This document shows, in pieces, positions 26,316-34,090 of a stretch of DNA of 64,000 nt; within the stretch, counting starts at the first letter, position 1; each line of letters starts with the position of its first letter. A program made the translations under genes and the position numbers. The DNA is from Treponema porcinum. GTDB taxonomy: Bacteria; Spirochaetota; Spirochaetia; Treponematales; Treponemataceae. The stretch spans positions 248,001 through 312,000 of the forward strand of contig NZ_FUWG01000002.1 in the NCBI RefSeq assembly GCF_900167145.1. Direction: 5' to 3'. Below the pieces are notes generated by a model, which ran no database searches, was not told the origin of the DNA, and saw only the letters and a program-made list of their open reading frames with translations.

Positions 26316-27701
26316 ATGTCAGACGATAAATTGCACGACGAATGTGGTGTTGTCGGTGTTTTTCTGAACAATGCGAAGACTGATTCTGCTGCTACCCTTG
26401 CCTACTACGGTCTTTATTCATTGCAGCACCGTGGTCAGGAAAGTGCCGGAATTGCCGTAAGCAATGATGAAGTCATTAAAATTCAGAAAGCGATGGGACT
26501 TGTTTCCGACGTGTTCGTACCGCAGCATCTTGCGGAACTTAAAGGACATATTGCCGTAGGACACGTGCGCTATGCAACGGCAGGCGGACGGACGATAGAA
26601 AATGCCCAGCCGATGCTTAACAAATTCAAGCTTGGTTCTATTGCGCTTGCCCACAACGGACAGCTTGTAAACTACGAGCCGCTTCAGGAAATGCTTGAAG
26701 AAACAGGATCTACGTTTACTTCTACAAGCGATACGGAAATTATCCTTAAGCTGATTGCCCGGAACTACAAAAAAGGTCTTGAACAGGCGGTAACGAATGC
26801 AATTCAGGTTATAAAAGGTTCGTTTGCGCTTTGCGTAATGACGGAAAACTGTCTTATCGGTGCGCGCGATCCTTACGGAATTCGTCCGCTGTGTCTTGGT
26901 CAGCTTGAGGACGGATGGGTTCTGGCAAGCGAATCGTGTGCAATTGACGCGATGAACGGAACGTTTGTGCGCGACGTAAATCCCGGCGAGGTTGTTATTA
27001 TTACTTCAGACGGGTTGAAATCTGTAAATCTTAACGAAAAAACTTCCAAGCAAACGTGTATTTTTGAGTACGTGTATTTTGCCCGTCCGGATTCGATTAT
27101 TGATGGAATTCCGGTGCAGTATGCGCGTCTGAAAATGGGAGAAATGCTTGCGAAGGAAAATCCTGTTGAAGCGGATGTTGTGGTAGGCGTTCCTGACAGC
27201 GGAATAGGGGCGGCGCTGGGATATTCTGCCGTTTCTGGCGTTCCGTATGCGACGGGGATTGTAAAAAATAAATATATAGGACGAACGTTTATTGCGCCAA
27301 CTCAGAAAGAGCGCGAAAATATGGTTTTTGTTAAACTGAATGCCATAAAAAGCGATTTGAACGGAAAGCGCGTTATTGTTATAGACGATTCTATTGTGCG
27401 CGGAACGACAAGCCGCCGTCTGGTGCAGATTTTGCGCCGTGCCGGTGCAAAAGAAGTTCATTTCAGGGTGTCTTCGCCTCCGGTAAAATTCCCGTGCTAT
27501 CTTGGAATTGATACTCCTACAAAGGCAGAACTTATTTCGTCTGCACATGATGTTGAACAGATACGCAAGGAAATCGGCGCAGATTCCCTGTCATTCATTT
27601 CTCTTGAAGGTATGCTTGAAGCGCTCCGTTCCTGTCGTCCTGAGTCAAACGGTTACTGTAAAGGCTGTTTCTGCGGAGAATATCCGATAGCGCAAGTCTA
27701 A
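26316..27701 (+). CDS. purF: Amidophosphoribosyltransferase
   Basis: First committed step of purine synthesis, making phosphoribosylamine from PRPP and glutamine. A short propeptide, MSDDKLHDE, precedes the catalytic Cys10 of the class II glutaminase domain (CGVVGVF). Other signatures are YGLYSLQHRGQESAGI, GHVRYATAGG, HNGQLVNY and DPYGIRPL. The PRPP-binding loop is VIVIDDSIVRGTTSRR, and SPPVKFPCYLGIDTP follows. The C-terminus has cysteines (CRPESNGYCKGCFCG) of the type that bind a 4Fe-4S cluster in the Bacillus enzyme. It lies behind gltD and its hexaloop switch, which would place a glutamine-consuming enzyme under nitrogen control. Confidence 0.96.
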   Translation: MSDDKLHDECGVVGVFLNNAKTDSAATLAYYGLYSLQHRGQESAGIAVSNDEVIKIQKAMGLVSDVFVPQHLAELKGHIAVGHVRYATAGGRTIENAQPMLNKFKLGSIALAHNGQLVNYEPLQEMLEETGSTFTSTSDTEIILKLIARNYKKGLEQAVTNAIQVIKGSFALCVMTENCLIGARDPYGIRPLCLGQLEDGWVLASESCAIDAMNGTFVRDVNPGEVVIITSDGLKSVNLNEKTSKQTCIFEYVYFARPDSIIDGIPVQYARLKMGEMLAKENPVEADVVVGVPDSGIGAALGYSAVSGVPYATGIVKNKYIGRTFIAPTQKERENMVFVKLNAIKSDLNGKRVIVIDDSIVRGTTSRRLVQILRRAGAKEVHFRVSSPPVKFPCYLGIDTPTKAELISSAHDVEQIRKEIGADSLSFISLEGMLEALRSCRPESNGYCKGCFCGEYPIAQV

Positions 27702-27702
27702 T

Positions 27703-27752
27703 AACGCAACACTAGTTGTTCGTTCATTATATTTATGGATTGTAGTTGCGTT
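27703..27752 (+). terminator. Hairpin after purF (CGCAAC...GTTGCG)
   Basis: AACGCAAC/GTTGCGTT pairs across a 34 nt loop containing ACTAGTTG. The U-rich tail is imperfect. The same CGCAACACTAGTT opening occurs after amt (40676), so it may be a repeat family used as terminator. Confidence 0.6.
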
Positions 27753-27854
27753 TGCTTGTTTTGCTTTGCGGTGAAAAAGCGGTGGCGGATTTTGTATGGG
27801 TGTAGGACGCTAGATAGTTTTTAATTTTACAATGGATTTTGGCTGTTTGGTTAG

Positions 27855-27895
27855 GCCGGATATTTTACTTGGCAAAATATCCGGCAATTTTTTTG
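27855..27895 (+). terminator. Strong terminator 150 nt beyond purF
   Basis: GCCGGATATTTT-ACTTGGC-AAAATATCCGGC (12 bp perfect) is followed by AATTTTTTT. It is oriented with the plus strand. It ends readthrough from gltD-purF before the convergent aroF-pheA gene, or belongs to an unrecognised short transcript from 27753-27855. Confidence 0.85.
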
Positions 27896-27904
27896 GTGGA
27901 CGGG

Positions 27905-29698
27905 TTAGTAAATTCCCAGAATGCGTACGTCGTCGGCCATTGTTTTTAGTTCTTCAACGGCTTTTTCTATGTATTCGCGTATTCCTTTTTCGGAATTTTC
28001 CAGTTCGGGAATCTGCTCACCTAGCGCGGAAATGTCTGCATCTGCGTAGAACCAGTAGCGCCACGGCTCTCCTTCTATTGGGCGCGATTCAAGCCTTGAA
28101 AGGTTCAGCTTGTATTTATCGATTATTCCCAGACAGTGATAAAGCGCGCCCGGCTGATTTTTTGTCTTGAAGATGATGCTTGCGGTTTTAGGGGTAACGT
28201 TCATCATCTTAAGCTTTGGTTTTGCGTTGTTTGCAGAAATTACTACAAACCGCGTGAAATTTCCCGGATTGTCTTCAATGTCCTCGCATAAAACGTCAAG
28301 TCCGTACAAAGACGCATTCACTATGCTTGCTATGGCGGCATTCTCGCTTGATTCCAGCTGTGACACCGTTTTTGCGGCGGTTGCAGTAGAAACTGCATCT
28401 ACGTGTTTCCATTCCGGGTGGTTTTCAAGATATTTTTTGCACTGGCTCAATGCCTGCGGATGGGAATAAACGTTCTTTACGTCTTCCAGCCTGCCGCCTT
28501 TTACACCAAGCAGTGCGTGGCGGATGTTCAGCGTTACCGAACCGATGATAGAAACGTCCTCAAACCGTGAAAGATTGTCGTAATTTTCGTAGACAGAACC
28601 GGCAAGTGAATTTTCAATCGGAACCATTCCGAAATCTGCCTTTCCGTCAGTTACGCTCTGGAAAAGTTCGCTGAAAGAGGACGTCGGGAGTTCCGTAATG
28701 GCTTCTGAATCAAAATACCGTGCGATTGCCTGTTCGGCATAAGCTCCGCGGTTTCCGCTGTATGCACATAAAATCGAACCGGGTTTCTTTTCATTTTCTT
28801 TGTCTGTCTTTTCCTTTGAAAGCGCAAGCGGTTGAAGCCTTATATGTGCGATTGATTTTCCAAGAACAGGTGCAAGAGCTTCGATGTCGTGCATAAGCTT
28901 GTCAAACTGCTGCGGATACAATGCCTGCGGTCCGTCACTAAGCGCTTTTTCCGGGTGACAGTGGACTTCGACGATAATTCCGTCTGCACCGCCGGCAACG
29001 GAAGCAAGTCCCATCGGAGGAATTTTATCGCGAATTCCGACGGCGTGGCTTGGGTCTACAATAATAGGAAGGTGGGTGAGCCCCCGGAGTACCGGAATTG
29101 CACTTAAATCAAGGGTGTTACGCGTTGCTTTTTCAAAAGTGCGTATTCCGCGCTCGCACAGGATGACTTTTTCTGTTCCGCTTGCAAGCAGATATTCTGC
29201 CGCCATTAAAAAATCTTCGATTGTGGCAGAAAGTCCGCGCTTAAGGATGACAGGTTTTCCAAGCATACCGACTTTTTTCAGAAGTTCAAAATTCTGCATA
29301 TTGCGTGCGCCAATCTGATACACATCGACGTATTTTTCCATAATCGGAATGAGCGAGGAGTCAACGATTTCCGTTACTACAGGCAGACCGTATTTATCTC
29401 CGGCTTCCTTAAGGTATTTCAGACCTTCTTCGCCTAATCCCTGGAACGAATACGGCGACGTACGCGGTTTATACGCTCCTCCGCGAAGCATAACTGCGCC
29501 GCTTGCTGCAACTGCTGCCGCAACTTCAAGCATCTGCTCTCTGCTTTCAACGGCGCACGGTCCTGCGATTGTTACGATGCGCGAACCGCCTACGCGGATT
29601 ACCTGTCCACGGTTGTTCGGGATTTCAACGATAGTATTTTCTTTTTTATACTCTCGGCTTGCAAGTTTGTACGGTTTCTGTGATTCTGTGTTTTCCAT
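27905..29698 (-). CDS. DAHP synthase fused to prephenate dehydratase
   Basis: A 597-residue protein joining the first and a late step of phenylalanine synthesis. Residues about 15-290 are a DAHP synthase of the AroG/KdsA-like barrel type: VTIAGPCAVESREQM, MLRGGAYKPRTSPYSFQGLG, YQIGARNMQNF, VILKRG, ILCERGIRTF, PIIVDPSHAVG and DGIIVEVH. A linker of about 30 residues leads to prephenate dehydratase from about residue 312: AYSGNRGAYAEQA, GMVPIENSLAGSV, HPQALSQC, and the catalytic NFTRF. A C-terminal ACT domain (FKTKNQPGALYHCLGIIDKY, then SRLESRP) should bind phenylalanine for feedback. AAGGAG lies 9 nt before the ATG. Upstream is a Phe-codon leader. Confidence 0.93.
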   Translation of the reverse strand: MENTESQKPYKLASREYKKENTIVEIPNNRGQVIRVGGSRIVTIAGPCAVESREQMLEVAAAVAASGAVMLRGGAYKPRTSPYSFQGLGEEGLKYLKEAGDKYGLPVVTEIVDSSLIPIMEKYVDVYQIGARNMQNFELLKKVGMLGKPVILKRGLSATIEDFLMAAEYLLASGTEKVILCERGIRTFEKATRNTLDLSAIPVLRGLTHLPIIVDPSHAVGIRDKIPPMGLASVAGGADGIIVEVHCHPEKALSDGPQALYPQQFDKLMHDIEALAPVLGKSIAHIRLQPLALSKEKTDKENEKKPGSILCAYSGNRGAYAEQAIARYFDSEAITELPTSSFSELFQSVTDGKADFGMVPIENSLAGSVYENYDNLSRFEDVSIIGSVTLNIRHALLGVKGGRLEDVKNVYSHPQALSQCKKYLENHPEWKHVDAVSTATAAKTVSQLESSENAAIASIVNASLYGLDVLCEDIEDNPGNFTRFVVISANNAKPKLKMMNVTPKTASIIFKTKNQPGALYHCLGIIDKYKLNLSRLESRPIEGEPWRYWFYADADISALGEQIPELENSEKGIREYIEKAVEELKTMADDVRILGIY

Positions 29699-29706
29699 AA
29701 TAAAAT

Positions 29707-29772
29707 GCTCCTTAAAAATTACGGGATAGTTTAATAAAGTCAGTAAAAAGTGCTATGTGCAGCGAAAGGAGC
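29707..29772 (-). promoter_or_regulatory. Possible Shine-Dalgarno sequestration hairpin before aroF-pheA
   Basis: On the minus strand the ribosome binding site AAGGAGC (29713-29707) is perfectly complementary to GCTCCTT (29772-29766). The overlapping CTCCTTTC (29771-29764) is equally complementary to GAAAGGAG at 29943-29936, upstream. One segment could therefore pair with either ribosome binding site. This is inferred from complementarity only. Confidence 0.45.
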
Positions 29773-29926
29773 TTTTAAAGGGCGGAGTATAACCGTTCTG
29801 CCAGTTGCATACGGTGTGGGAAACGTAATATCTGAAGAAAGACTGCAATGTGCGGACGAGGCATACAGGTAAGGAAGAACAGGGTAGTTTAGTTATTGCC
29901 TGTATTTTTTGACTTTGATTTTGCAT
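29753..29926 (-). CDS. Possible second leader ORF, aromatic-rich
   Basis: A 57-codon frame from ATG 29926, with AGGAG 9 nt upstream, overlapping the end of the Phe leader. Its second half is rich in aromatic residues (SFFRYYVSH, CNWQNGYTPPFKSSF), and its final codons contain the segment able to mask the aroF-pheA ribosome binding site. It may be a regulatory uORF, or a chance frame. Confidence 0.35.
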   Translation of the reverse strand: MQNQSQKIQAITKLPCSSLPVCLVRTLQSFFRYYVSHTVCNWQNGYTPPFKSSFRCT

Positions 29927-30035
29927 ATCCGTCATCTCCTTTCAACAAAAATTCCCTGTTCATAAAAAAAACTGAAAATGAAAATCTAAAAAACTCAAAG
30001 CTGCTAAAGCTAAAGGAATTTTTAAAGAATGTCAT
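29889..30035 (-). CDS. Phenylalanine-rich leader peptide of aroF-pheA
   Basis: A 48-codon frame from ATG 30035, with AGGAGG 8 nt upstream, starting MTFFKNSFSFSSFEFFRFSF and continuing SVFFMNREF. Twelve of the first 29 codons are Phe, eleven of them TTT. This is the signature of an attenuation leader sensing charged tRNA-Phe, as at E. coli pheA. Downstream, GAACAGGG (29961-29954, inside the leader) can pair with CCCTGTTC (29884-29877, just after its stop), a plausible alternative helix. No canonical terminator with a long U-run was found between leader and gene, so control may be translational or use a weaker terminator. Confidence 0.8.
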   Translation of the reverse strand: MTFFKNSFSFSSFEFFRFSFSVFFMNREFLLKGDDGYAKSKSKNTGNN

Positions 30036-30094
30036 ATTTCAGCCTCCTGAAGTGGAAATCTTTGCGTTCGATGACGCACAATAATGGGTATACT

Positions 30095-30123
30095 ATACTA
30101 TCTTTTTTTTGTTTTGTCATCAA
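30095..30123 (-). promoter_or_regulatory. Promoter of the leader/aroF-pheA unit
   Basis: On the minus strand, TTGATG (30123-30118), 17 bp and TAGTAT (30100-30095), placing the start about 50 nt before the leader peptide. Confidence 0.5.
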
Positions 30124-30168
30124 AAATCTTGTTTTATGCCTCTTCATCAGTGTGAAACAGCATATTCA

Positions 30169-30197
30169 TTGACAAATTTTCCGTCATAGAATATTCT
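30169..30197 (+). promoter_or_regulatory. glnA promoter
   Basis: TTGACA (30169-30174), 17 bp and TATTCT (30192-30197). The hexaloop hairpin starts 9 nt further on. Confidence 0.75.
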
Positions 30198-30206
30198 GAA
30201 CGTATA

Positions 30207-30275
30207 TGAGCAAAGGCGTTCATTCAATTTTCTGATGGCAGTAGTGTCGGCATATTGAATGAGCGTCTTTTTTTT
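30207..30275 (+). promoter_or_regulatory. ANTAR-type hexaloop switch, glnA leader
   Basis: TGAGC-[AAAGGC]-GTTCA (30207-30222). The stem differs from the ACGGC/GTCGT type at both arms but pairs fully (one G-U), and the loop keeps A1 and G4. The competing terminator pairs AGGCGTTCATTCAAT (30214-30228) with ATTGAATGAGCGTCT (30254-30268), followed by eight U. Its apical loop shares TTTTCTGATG and AGTGTCGGCA with the pyrG element. Confidence 0.88.
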
Positions 30276-30293
30276 GGAATATTTGGAGTATAT

Positions 30294-31508
30294 ATGTATA
30301 CAGAGAATGAAGTTTTGGAATTTGTGAAGGAAGAAGACGTAAAATTCGTCCGTCTTGCTTTCTTTGCCCTGAATGGAAAGCAAAAAAACATTTCTATTAT
30401 GGCAAGCGAGCTTCCGCGCGCGTTCAAATATGGAGTCAGCTTTGACGCATCAAGCGTTACGGGCTTTCAGACTCCTGATAAATCGGATATGTTCCTTCAT
30501 CCTGACCCGGCGACTCTTGCCGTTCTTCCGTGGCGACCGTCAGCCGGAAAAGTTGTCCGTATGTTCTGCGACATAAAGTACCCGGATGGAACTCCTTATG
30601 AAAAAGATTGCCGGCATCTTCTGAAAAAAGCGGTTCAGACTGCAAAAAATGATTTTGGTGTAGAAATGATGTTCGGTTCGGAAATCGAATTCTACCTTTT
30701 CAAGCTTGATGAAAACGGCGAACCAACGAAAATTCCTTTTGACAATGCCGGATATATGGATATTGCGCCGGAGGACAAGGGCGAAAATATCCGCCGTGAT
30801 ATATGTTTCACCCTTGAGCAGATGGGAATTATGCCGGAAGCTAGCCACCATGAAGAAGGTCCTGGACAGAATGAAATAGATTTTCATTATGGAAATGCAC
30901 TTTTAAGTGCGGACAATACTGCTACGTTCAAGTGGGTCGTGCGCACAAAGGCTGCGGCGAACGGACTTTTTGCGGATTTTACGCCTAAGCCTTTGCCGAA
31001 GCAGCCGGGAAGTGGAATGCACATCAATATGTCCTGCCACAGCGTAGACAAGAACGATAAAAAAGATTATATGGAGCAGGTTCTTGCCGGAATTATAAAG
31101 CACGTAGATGAAATGACGCTGTTTTTTAATCCTACGGTGAATTCCTACGACAGGCTTGGTGAATGCAAAGCGCCTAAATATATTAGCTGGAGCAAGGAAA
31201 ACCGTTCGCAGCTTATCCGTATTCCGGCAAGCAGGAACGAGCGCCGCATAGAAGTTCGTTCGCCAGACCCTAAGGCAAATCCTTACCTTGCGTTTACGCT
31301 TCTGATATATGCCGCTTTGGACGGAATAAAAAATAATCTTGTTCCGCCATCGGCTGTTGACGAAAATTTATTTGCGGCGGACAAAAAAATAACGTCCGCA
31401 TTGAAAATCCTTCCTGACACGATTGAGGAGGCGCGCAGAATAGCCGCTAAAAGTGATTTTATAAAAGAAACTCTTGGAGAAGAAATACTGAAGGCATTTC
31501 TTGACTAA
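30294..31508 (+). CDS. glnA: Glutamine synthetase type I
   Basis: Makes glutamine from glutamate, ammonia and ATP in the cytosol. ATG 30294, with TTTGGAG upstream, is chosen because a start at 30255 would lie inside the terminator hairpin. The protein is 404 residues. Signatures are FGSEIEFYLF (metal ligands), ASHHEEGPGQNEIDF, PKPLPKQPGSGMHINMS, and the ATP/glutamate-site RSQLIRIPASR with RIEVRSPDPKANPYLA. The adenylylation-site segment of the GSI-beta type was not recognised, so control is more likely at the RNA level and by feedback. The ANTAR regulator gene starts 2 nt after its stop. Confidence 0.95.
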   Translation: MYTENEVLEFVKEEDVKFVRLAFFALNGKQKNISIMASELPRAFKYGVSFDASSVTGFQTPDKSDMFLHPDPATLAVLPWRPSAGKVVRMFCDIKYPDGTPYEKDCRHLLKKAVQTAKNDFGVEMMFGSEIEFYLFKLDENGEPTKIPFDNAGYMDIAPEDKGENIRRDICFTLEQMGIMPEASHHEEGPGQNEIDFHYGNALLSADNTATFKWVVRTKAAANGLFADFTPKPLPKQPGSGMHINMSCHSVDKNDKKDYMEQVLAGIIKHVDEMTLFFNPTVNSYDRLGECKAPKYISWSKENRSQLIRIPASRNERRIEVRSPDPKANPYLAFTLLIYAALDGIKNNLVPPSAVDENLFAADKKITSALKILPDTIEEARRIAAKSDFIKETLGEEILKAFLD

Positions 31509-31510
31509 AT

Positions 31511-32074
31511 ATGGAAGCTGACATTACAAGCGTTCTTGTTGTAACGAAAGACAGTAAAATTTCCTCTCCTATAGGGCAGATGCTTGTTGCGCCGGTTTTT
31601 GACGTAACGTTCTGCGCCGATTTTAACGATGCACGCCGGAAAATAAGCGAGATGCGCTATAAAATCATTATTGTAGATTCCGGCGACGGAAGTGACTCTG
31701 ATTTTGCGATAGACGTAAGCGATACGCTTTCTACCGTTCTTTTGCTTGCACCGGCGCATTTATTCGACCAGATTTCGTACAGGGCAGAACCGTACGGAGT
31801 CCTTACCCTTACAAAACCGTTTGATTCGTTTTATTTTTACAATATGATAAAAATTGCGCTTGCCGTTCAGGCAAAGGTGCAGAGGATTTCTTCCCAGACC
31901 GTAAAATTGAAGGAAAAAATGGAAGAAATCCGTATCGTAAACAGGGCGAAAATGCTTCTTATGCAAAATCAGAAGATGACGGAGCAGGAAGCGCACCGCT
32001 TTATAGAAAAAGAAGCGATGGACAGATGTATGAAGCGCATTGCCGTTGCGCAGAATATTATTGAAGAAAATTAA
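31511..32074 (+). CDS. ANTAR-domain RNA-binding antiterminator with pseudo-receiver
   Basis: A 187-residue regulator. Residues 1-115 have receiver-like strands (SVLVVTKDSK, YKIIIVDSGDG, LTLTKPFD), but the usual paired acidic residues after the first strand are not intact. This suggests a degenerate, perhaps phosphorylation-independent receiver as in AmiR. A helix from about 120 leads into an ANTAR domain at about 132-185: KLKEKMEEIRIVNRAKMLLM, MTEQEAHRFIEKEAMD and VAQNII. ANTAR domains bind RNA hairpins with six-base A-N-N-G-N-N loops and prevent terminator formation. It is co-transcribed with glnA and therefore sits behind its own presumed target. The arrangement resembles glnA-nitR of clostridia (from memory). 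Confidence 0.88.
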   Translation: MEADITSVLVVTKDSKISSPIGQMLVAPVFDVTFCADFNDARRKISEMRYKIIIVDSGDGSDSDFAIDVSDTLSTVLLLAPAHLFDQISYRAEPYGVLTLTKPFDSFYFYNMIKIALAVQAKVQRISSQTVKLKEKMEEIRIVNRAKMLLMQNQKMTEQEAHRFIEKEAMDRCMKRIAVAQNIIEEN

Positions 32075-32101
32075 AATTTTCCGGAGAAACGAAAGGACTG
32101 A

Positions 32102-32140
32102 ATGGCGGAAATGCAGAAGATTGCGTTTCCGCCATTTTTT
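32102..32140 (+). terminator. Terminator of glnA-ANTAR operon
   Basis: ATGGCGGAAA-N14-TTTCCGCCAT followed by TTTTT, 27 bp after the regulator's stop and before the convergent pyrG. Confidence 0.9.
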
Positions 32141-32143
32141 ATG

Positions 32144-33739
32144 CTATTTGCAGCAGCTTTTTACGAATTCTACGAACAGCGGCTGAGGTTTGTTCGGGCG
32201 GCTTTTGAATTCCGGGTGGAACTGTACGCCCATAAAGAACGGATTTTCCTTTTCGGAAAGTTCAACCGCCTCTACAAGCAGTTCGTCCGGCGAAGTGCCG
32301 CTTATTACAAGCCCCGCCTGTTCCATCTGCTTTCTGTATTCATTGCTGAATTCGTAGCGGTGCCGGTGGCGTTCTTCGATTAAGTCGGAAGCGTACGCTT
32401 TGTGCATAAGGGTTGATTTTTTTACTTTGCACGGATATTTTCCAAGGCGCATCGTTCCCCCTTTCTTTACGCCTTTCTGTCCTTCCATAAGGTCGATGAC
32501 GCAGTGTTTGCCTTCTTCATTGAATTCGCGCGAATTGGCGTCTTTAAGTCCCAGAACGTTCCGCGCAAATTCTATTACAAGAATCTGCATTCCAAGACAA
32601 ATGCCGAAGTACGGAAGATGATTTTCACGCGCATACTGACAGGCGTTAATCATTCCTTCAATTCCGCGCATACCAAATCCGCCTGGAAGGATAATTCCTG
32701 CGCAGTCTTCAAAGATTTTCGGCGCAGACTCAGGTGTAACGGTGTCACTGTCTATCCATTTGATTTTTACGTTTTTTCCTGCAACAAAACTTGCGTGATT
32801 AAGCGCTTCTACAATCGAAAGGTATGAGTCGTGGAGCTTTACGTATTTTCCTACAAGCGCAATCTGAACTTCGCCCTTGCGTGCGTAAATGTAGGAAACG
32901 AGTTTTTCCCACTGTGCAAGGCGGACTTTTGTATCTTCAATTCCAAGTTCGCGACATACAACGTCGTCCATTTTTTGTTCGTGGAGCATAATCGGTACTT
33001 CATACAGACACGGAAGGGTTGTATTTGAAATAACGCAGTCAGGACTTACGTTGCAGAACAGGGATATTTTTTCGCGGATGTCTTTTGGAATTTCCTTGTC
33101 GCTTCGTGCTACGATGATGTCCGGGTGAATTCCGAGTCCCTGGAGTTCGCGGACGGAATGCTGTGTCGGCTTTGACTTGAACTCATCTGAACCGGTAATG
33201 TACGGAACAAGGCATACGTGTATGAAAAGGCAGTTCCGCCGTCCTACTTCAAGCGCAAGCTGGCGTATTGCTTCAAGAAACGGCTGGGATTCGATGTCGC
33301 CTGTCGTTCCGCCGATTTCAACGATGCTTACGTCTGCGCCTGTTTCGTTCTGGTTTTTAAGGATGAATTCTTTTATTTCGTTCGTTACATGGGGAATAAT
33401 CTGCACTGTCTGTCCAAGATATTCGCCGTTTCGCTCTTTGTTCAGGACGTTCCAGTACACTCTGCCGGAAGTGAGGTTTGAGTATTTTGTAAGGTTTTCG
33501 TCTATGAACCGCTCGTAGTGTCCAAGGTCAAGGTCGGTTTCTGCGCCGTCTTCCGTTACGAATACTTCTCCGTGCTGATACGGACTCATCGTGCCCGGGT
33601 CAACGTTCATATACGGGTCAAGTTTCTGCGATGTGATTTTAAGCCCGCGGTTTTTCAAAAGCCTTCCGAGGCTTGCCGCCGTAATTCCTTTTCCAAGACC
33701 GGAAACAACGCCGCCTGTTACAAAAATAAACTTACGCAT
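32144..33739 (-). CDS. pyrG: CTP synthase
   Basis: Aminates UTP to CTP using glutamine and ATP. ATG 33739 ([19 protein letters not shown]) is preferred because TTTGGAG lies just upstream, giving 531 residues. The synthetase domain has [42 protein letters not shown] signatures (seen as [17 protein letters not shown]), [11 protein letters not shown] and [12 protein letters not shown]. The C-terminal class I glutaminase has PGGFGMRG, the nucleophile in FGICLGMQ, and the catalytic His-Glu in VQFHPEF. Its upstream region carries an ANTAR-type hexaloop switch on the minus strand, tying this glutamine-consuming enzyme to the glnA regulon. Confidence 0.97.
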   Translation of the reverse strand: MRKFIFVTGGVVSGLGKGITAASLGRLLKNRGLKITSQKLDPYMNVDPGTMSPYQHGEVFVTEDGAETDLDLGHYERFIDENLTKYSNLTSGRVYWNVLNKERNGEYLGQTVQIIPHVTNEIKEFILKNQNETGADVSIVEIGGTTGDIESQPFLEAIRQLALEVGRRNCLFIHVCLVPYITGSDEFKSKPTQHSVRELQGLGIHPDIIVARSDKEIPKDIREKISLFCNVSPDCVISNTTLPCLYEVPIMLHEQKMDDVVCRELGIEDTKVRLAQWEKLVSYIYARKGEVQIALVGKYVKLHDSYLSIVEALNHASFVAGKNVKIKWIDSDTVTPESAPKIFEDCAGIILPGGFGMRGIEGMINACQYARENHLPYFGICLGMQILVIEFARNVLGLKDANSREFNEEGKHCVIDLMEGQKGVKKGGTMRLGKYPCKVKKSTLMHKAYASDLIEERHRHRYEFSNEYRKQMEQAGLVISGTSPDELLVEAVELSEKENPFFMGVQFHPEFKSRPNKPQPLFVEFVKSCCK

Positions 33740-33832
33740 TTTTACTCCAAACATTTTAAAACTGACTGAAAAATCCGTCAGTCAGTTCTGAATTAAGGGT
33801 GAACTGCTTAGAATGGCAGTTTTCAGGTGTGA

Positions 33833-33907
33833 TAAAATAAAAAGGCGTTCATTTTATTTGCCGACACTGATTTCAGCATCAGAAAATAAAATGAACGCCT
33901 TTGCTCA
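33833..33907 (-). promoter_or_regulatory. ANTAR-type hexaloop switch, pyrG leader (minus strand)
   Basis: Read on the minus strand, TGAGC-[AAAGGC]-GTTCA (33907-33892) is identical to the glnA hairpin. The competing terminator is a 19 bp perfect inverted repeat (AAAGGCGTTCATTTTATTT and its complement, about 33841-33902), followed by a U-rich tail. The apical loop shares TTTTCTGATG and AGTGTCGGCA with glnA, which suggests duplication of one element. Confidence 0.85.
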
Positions 33908-33918
33908 TTGACTTTATA

Positions 33919-33947
33919 GGTATAATTATTTAATTGAAAAAAGTCAA
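33919..33947 (-). promoter_or_regulatory. pyrG promoter
   Basis: On the minus strand, TTGACT (33947-33942), 17 bp and TATACC (33924-33919). The hexaloop hairpin starts 12 nt downstream. Confidence 0.6.
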
Positions 33948-33988
33948 GAAAGGGCGGAGTGCAGAAAAAATAACTTGGTTTAAAACAA

Positions 33989-34017
33989 TTGACTTTTTTT
34001 TTCGAGTGATGTATAAA
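33989..34017 (+). promoter_or_regulatory. glnN promoter
   Basis: TTGACT (33989-33994), 17 bp and TATAAA (34012-34017), with the first hexaloop hairpin 9 nt beyond. Confidence 0.75.
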
Positions 34018-34025
34018 TCTTTCAA

Positions 34026-34090
34026 ACGGCAAAGACGTCGTAGATAAAGTTCCGGATTTTTCGGGATTTTGTCTGCGACGTCTTTTTTTT
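34026..34090 (+). promoter_or_regulatory. ANTAR-type hexaloop switch 1, glnN leader
   Basis: ACGGC-[AAAGAC]-GTCGT (34026-34041). The competing terminator pairs AGACGTCGTAGA (34033 on) with TCTGCGACGTCT (34072-34083), ending in eight U. A second switch begins at the next base. Confidence 0.88.

Noticed and set aside
29896..30084. Plus-strand 62-codon frame opposite the Phe leader
   Set aside because: It is the mirror of the Phe-rich minus-strand leader and has no ribosome binding site or plausible product.
30226..30255. Second hexaloop inside the glnA terminator loop (GGC-AGTAGT-GTC)
   Set aside because: Only three pairs, G4 is A, and it is not retained in the pyrG copy.
30255..30293. Earlier glnA start at 30255
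   Set aside because: It lies inside the 3' arm of the leader terminator hairpin; ATG 30294 has GGAG at proper spacing.
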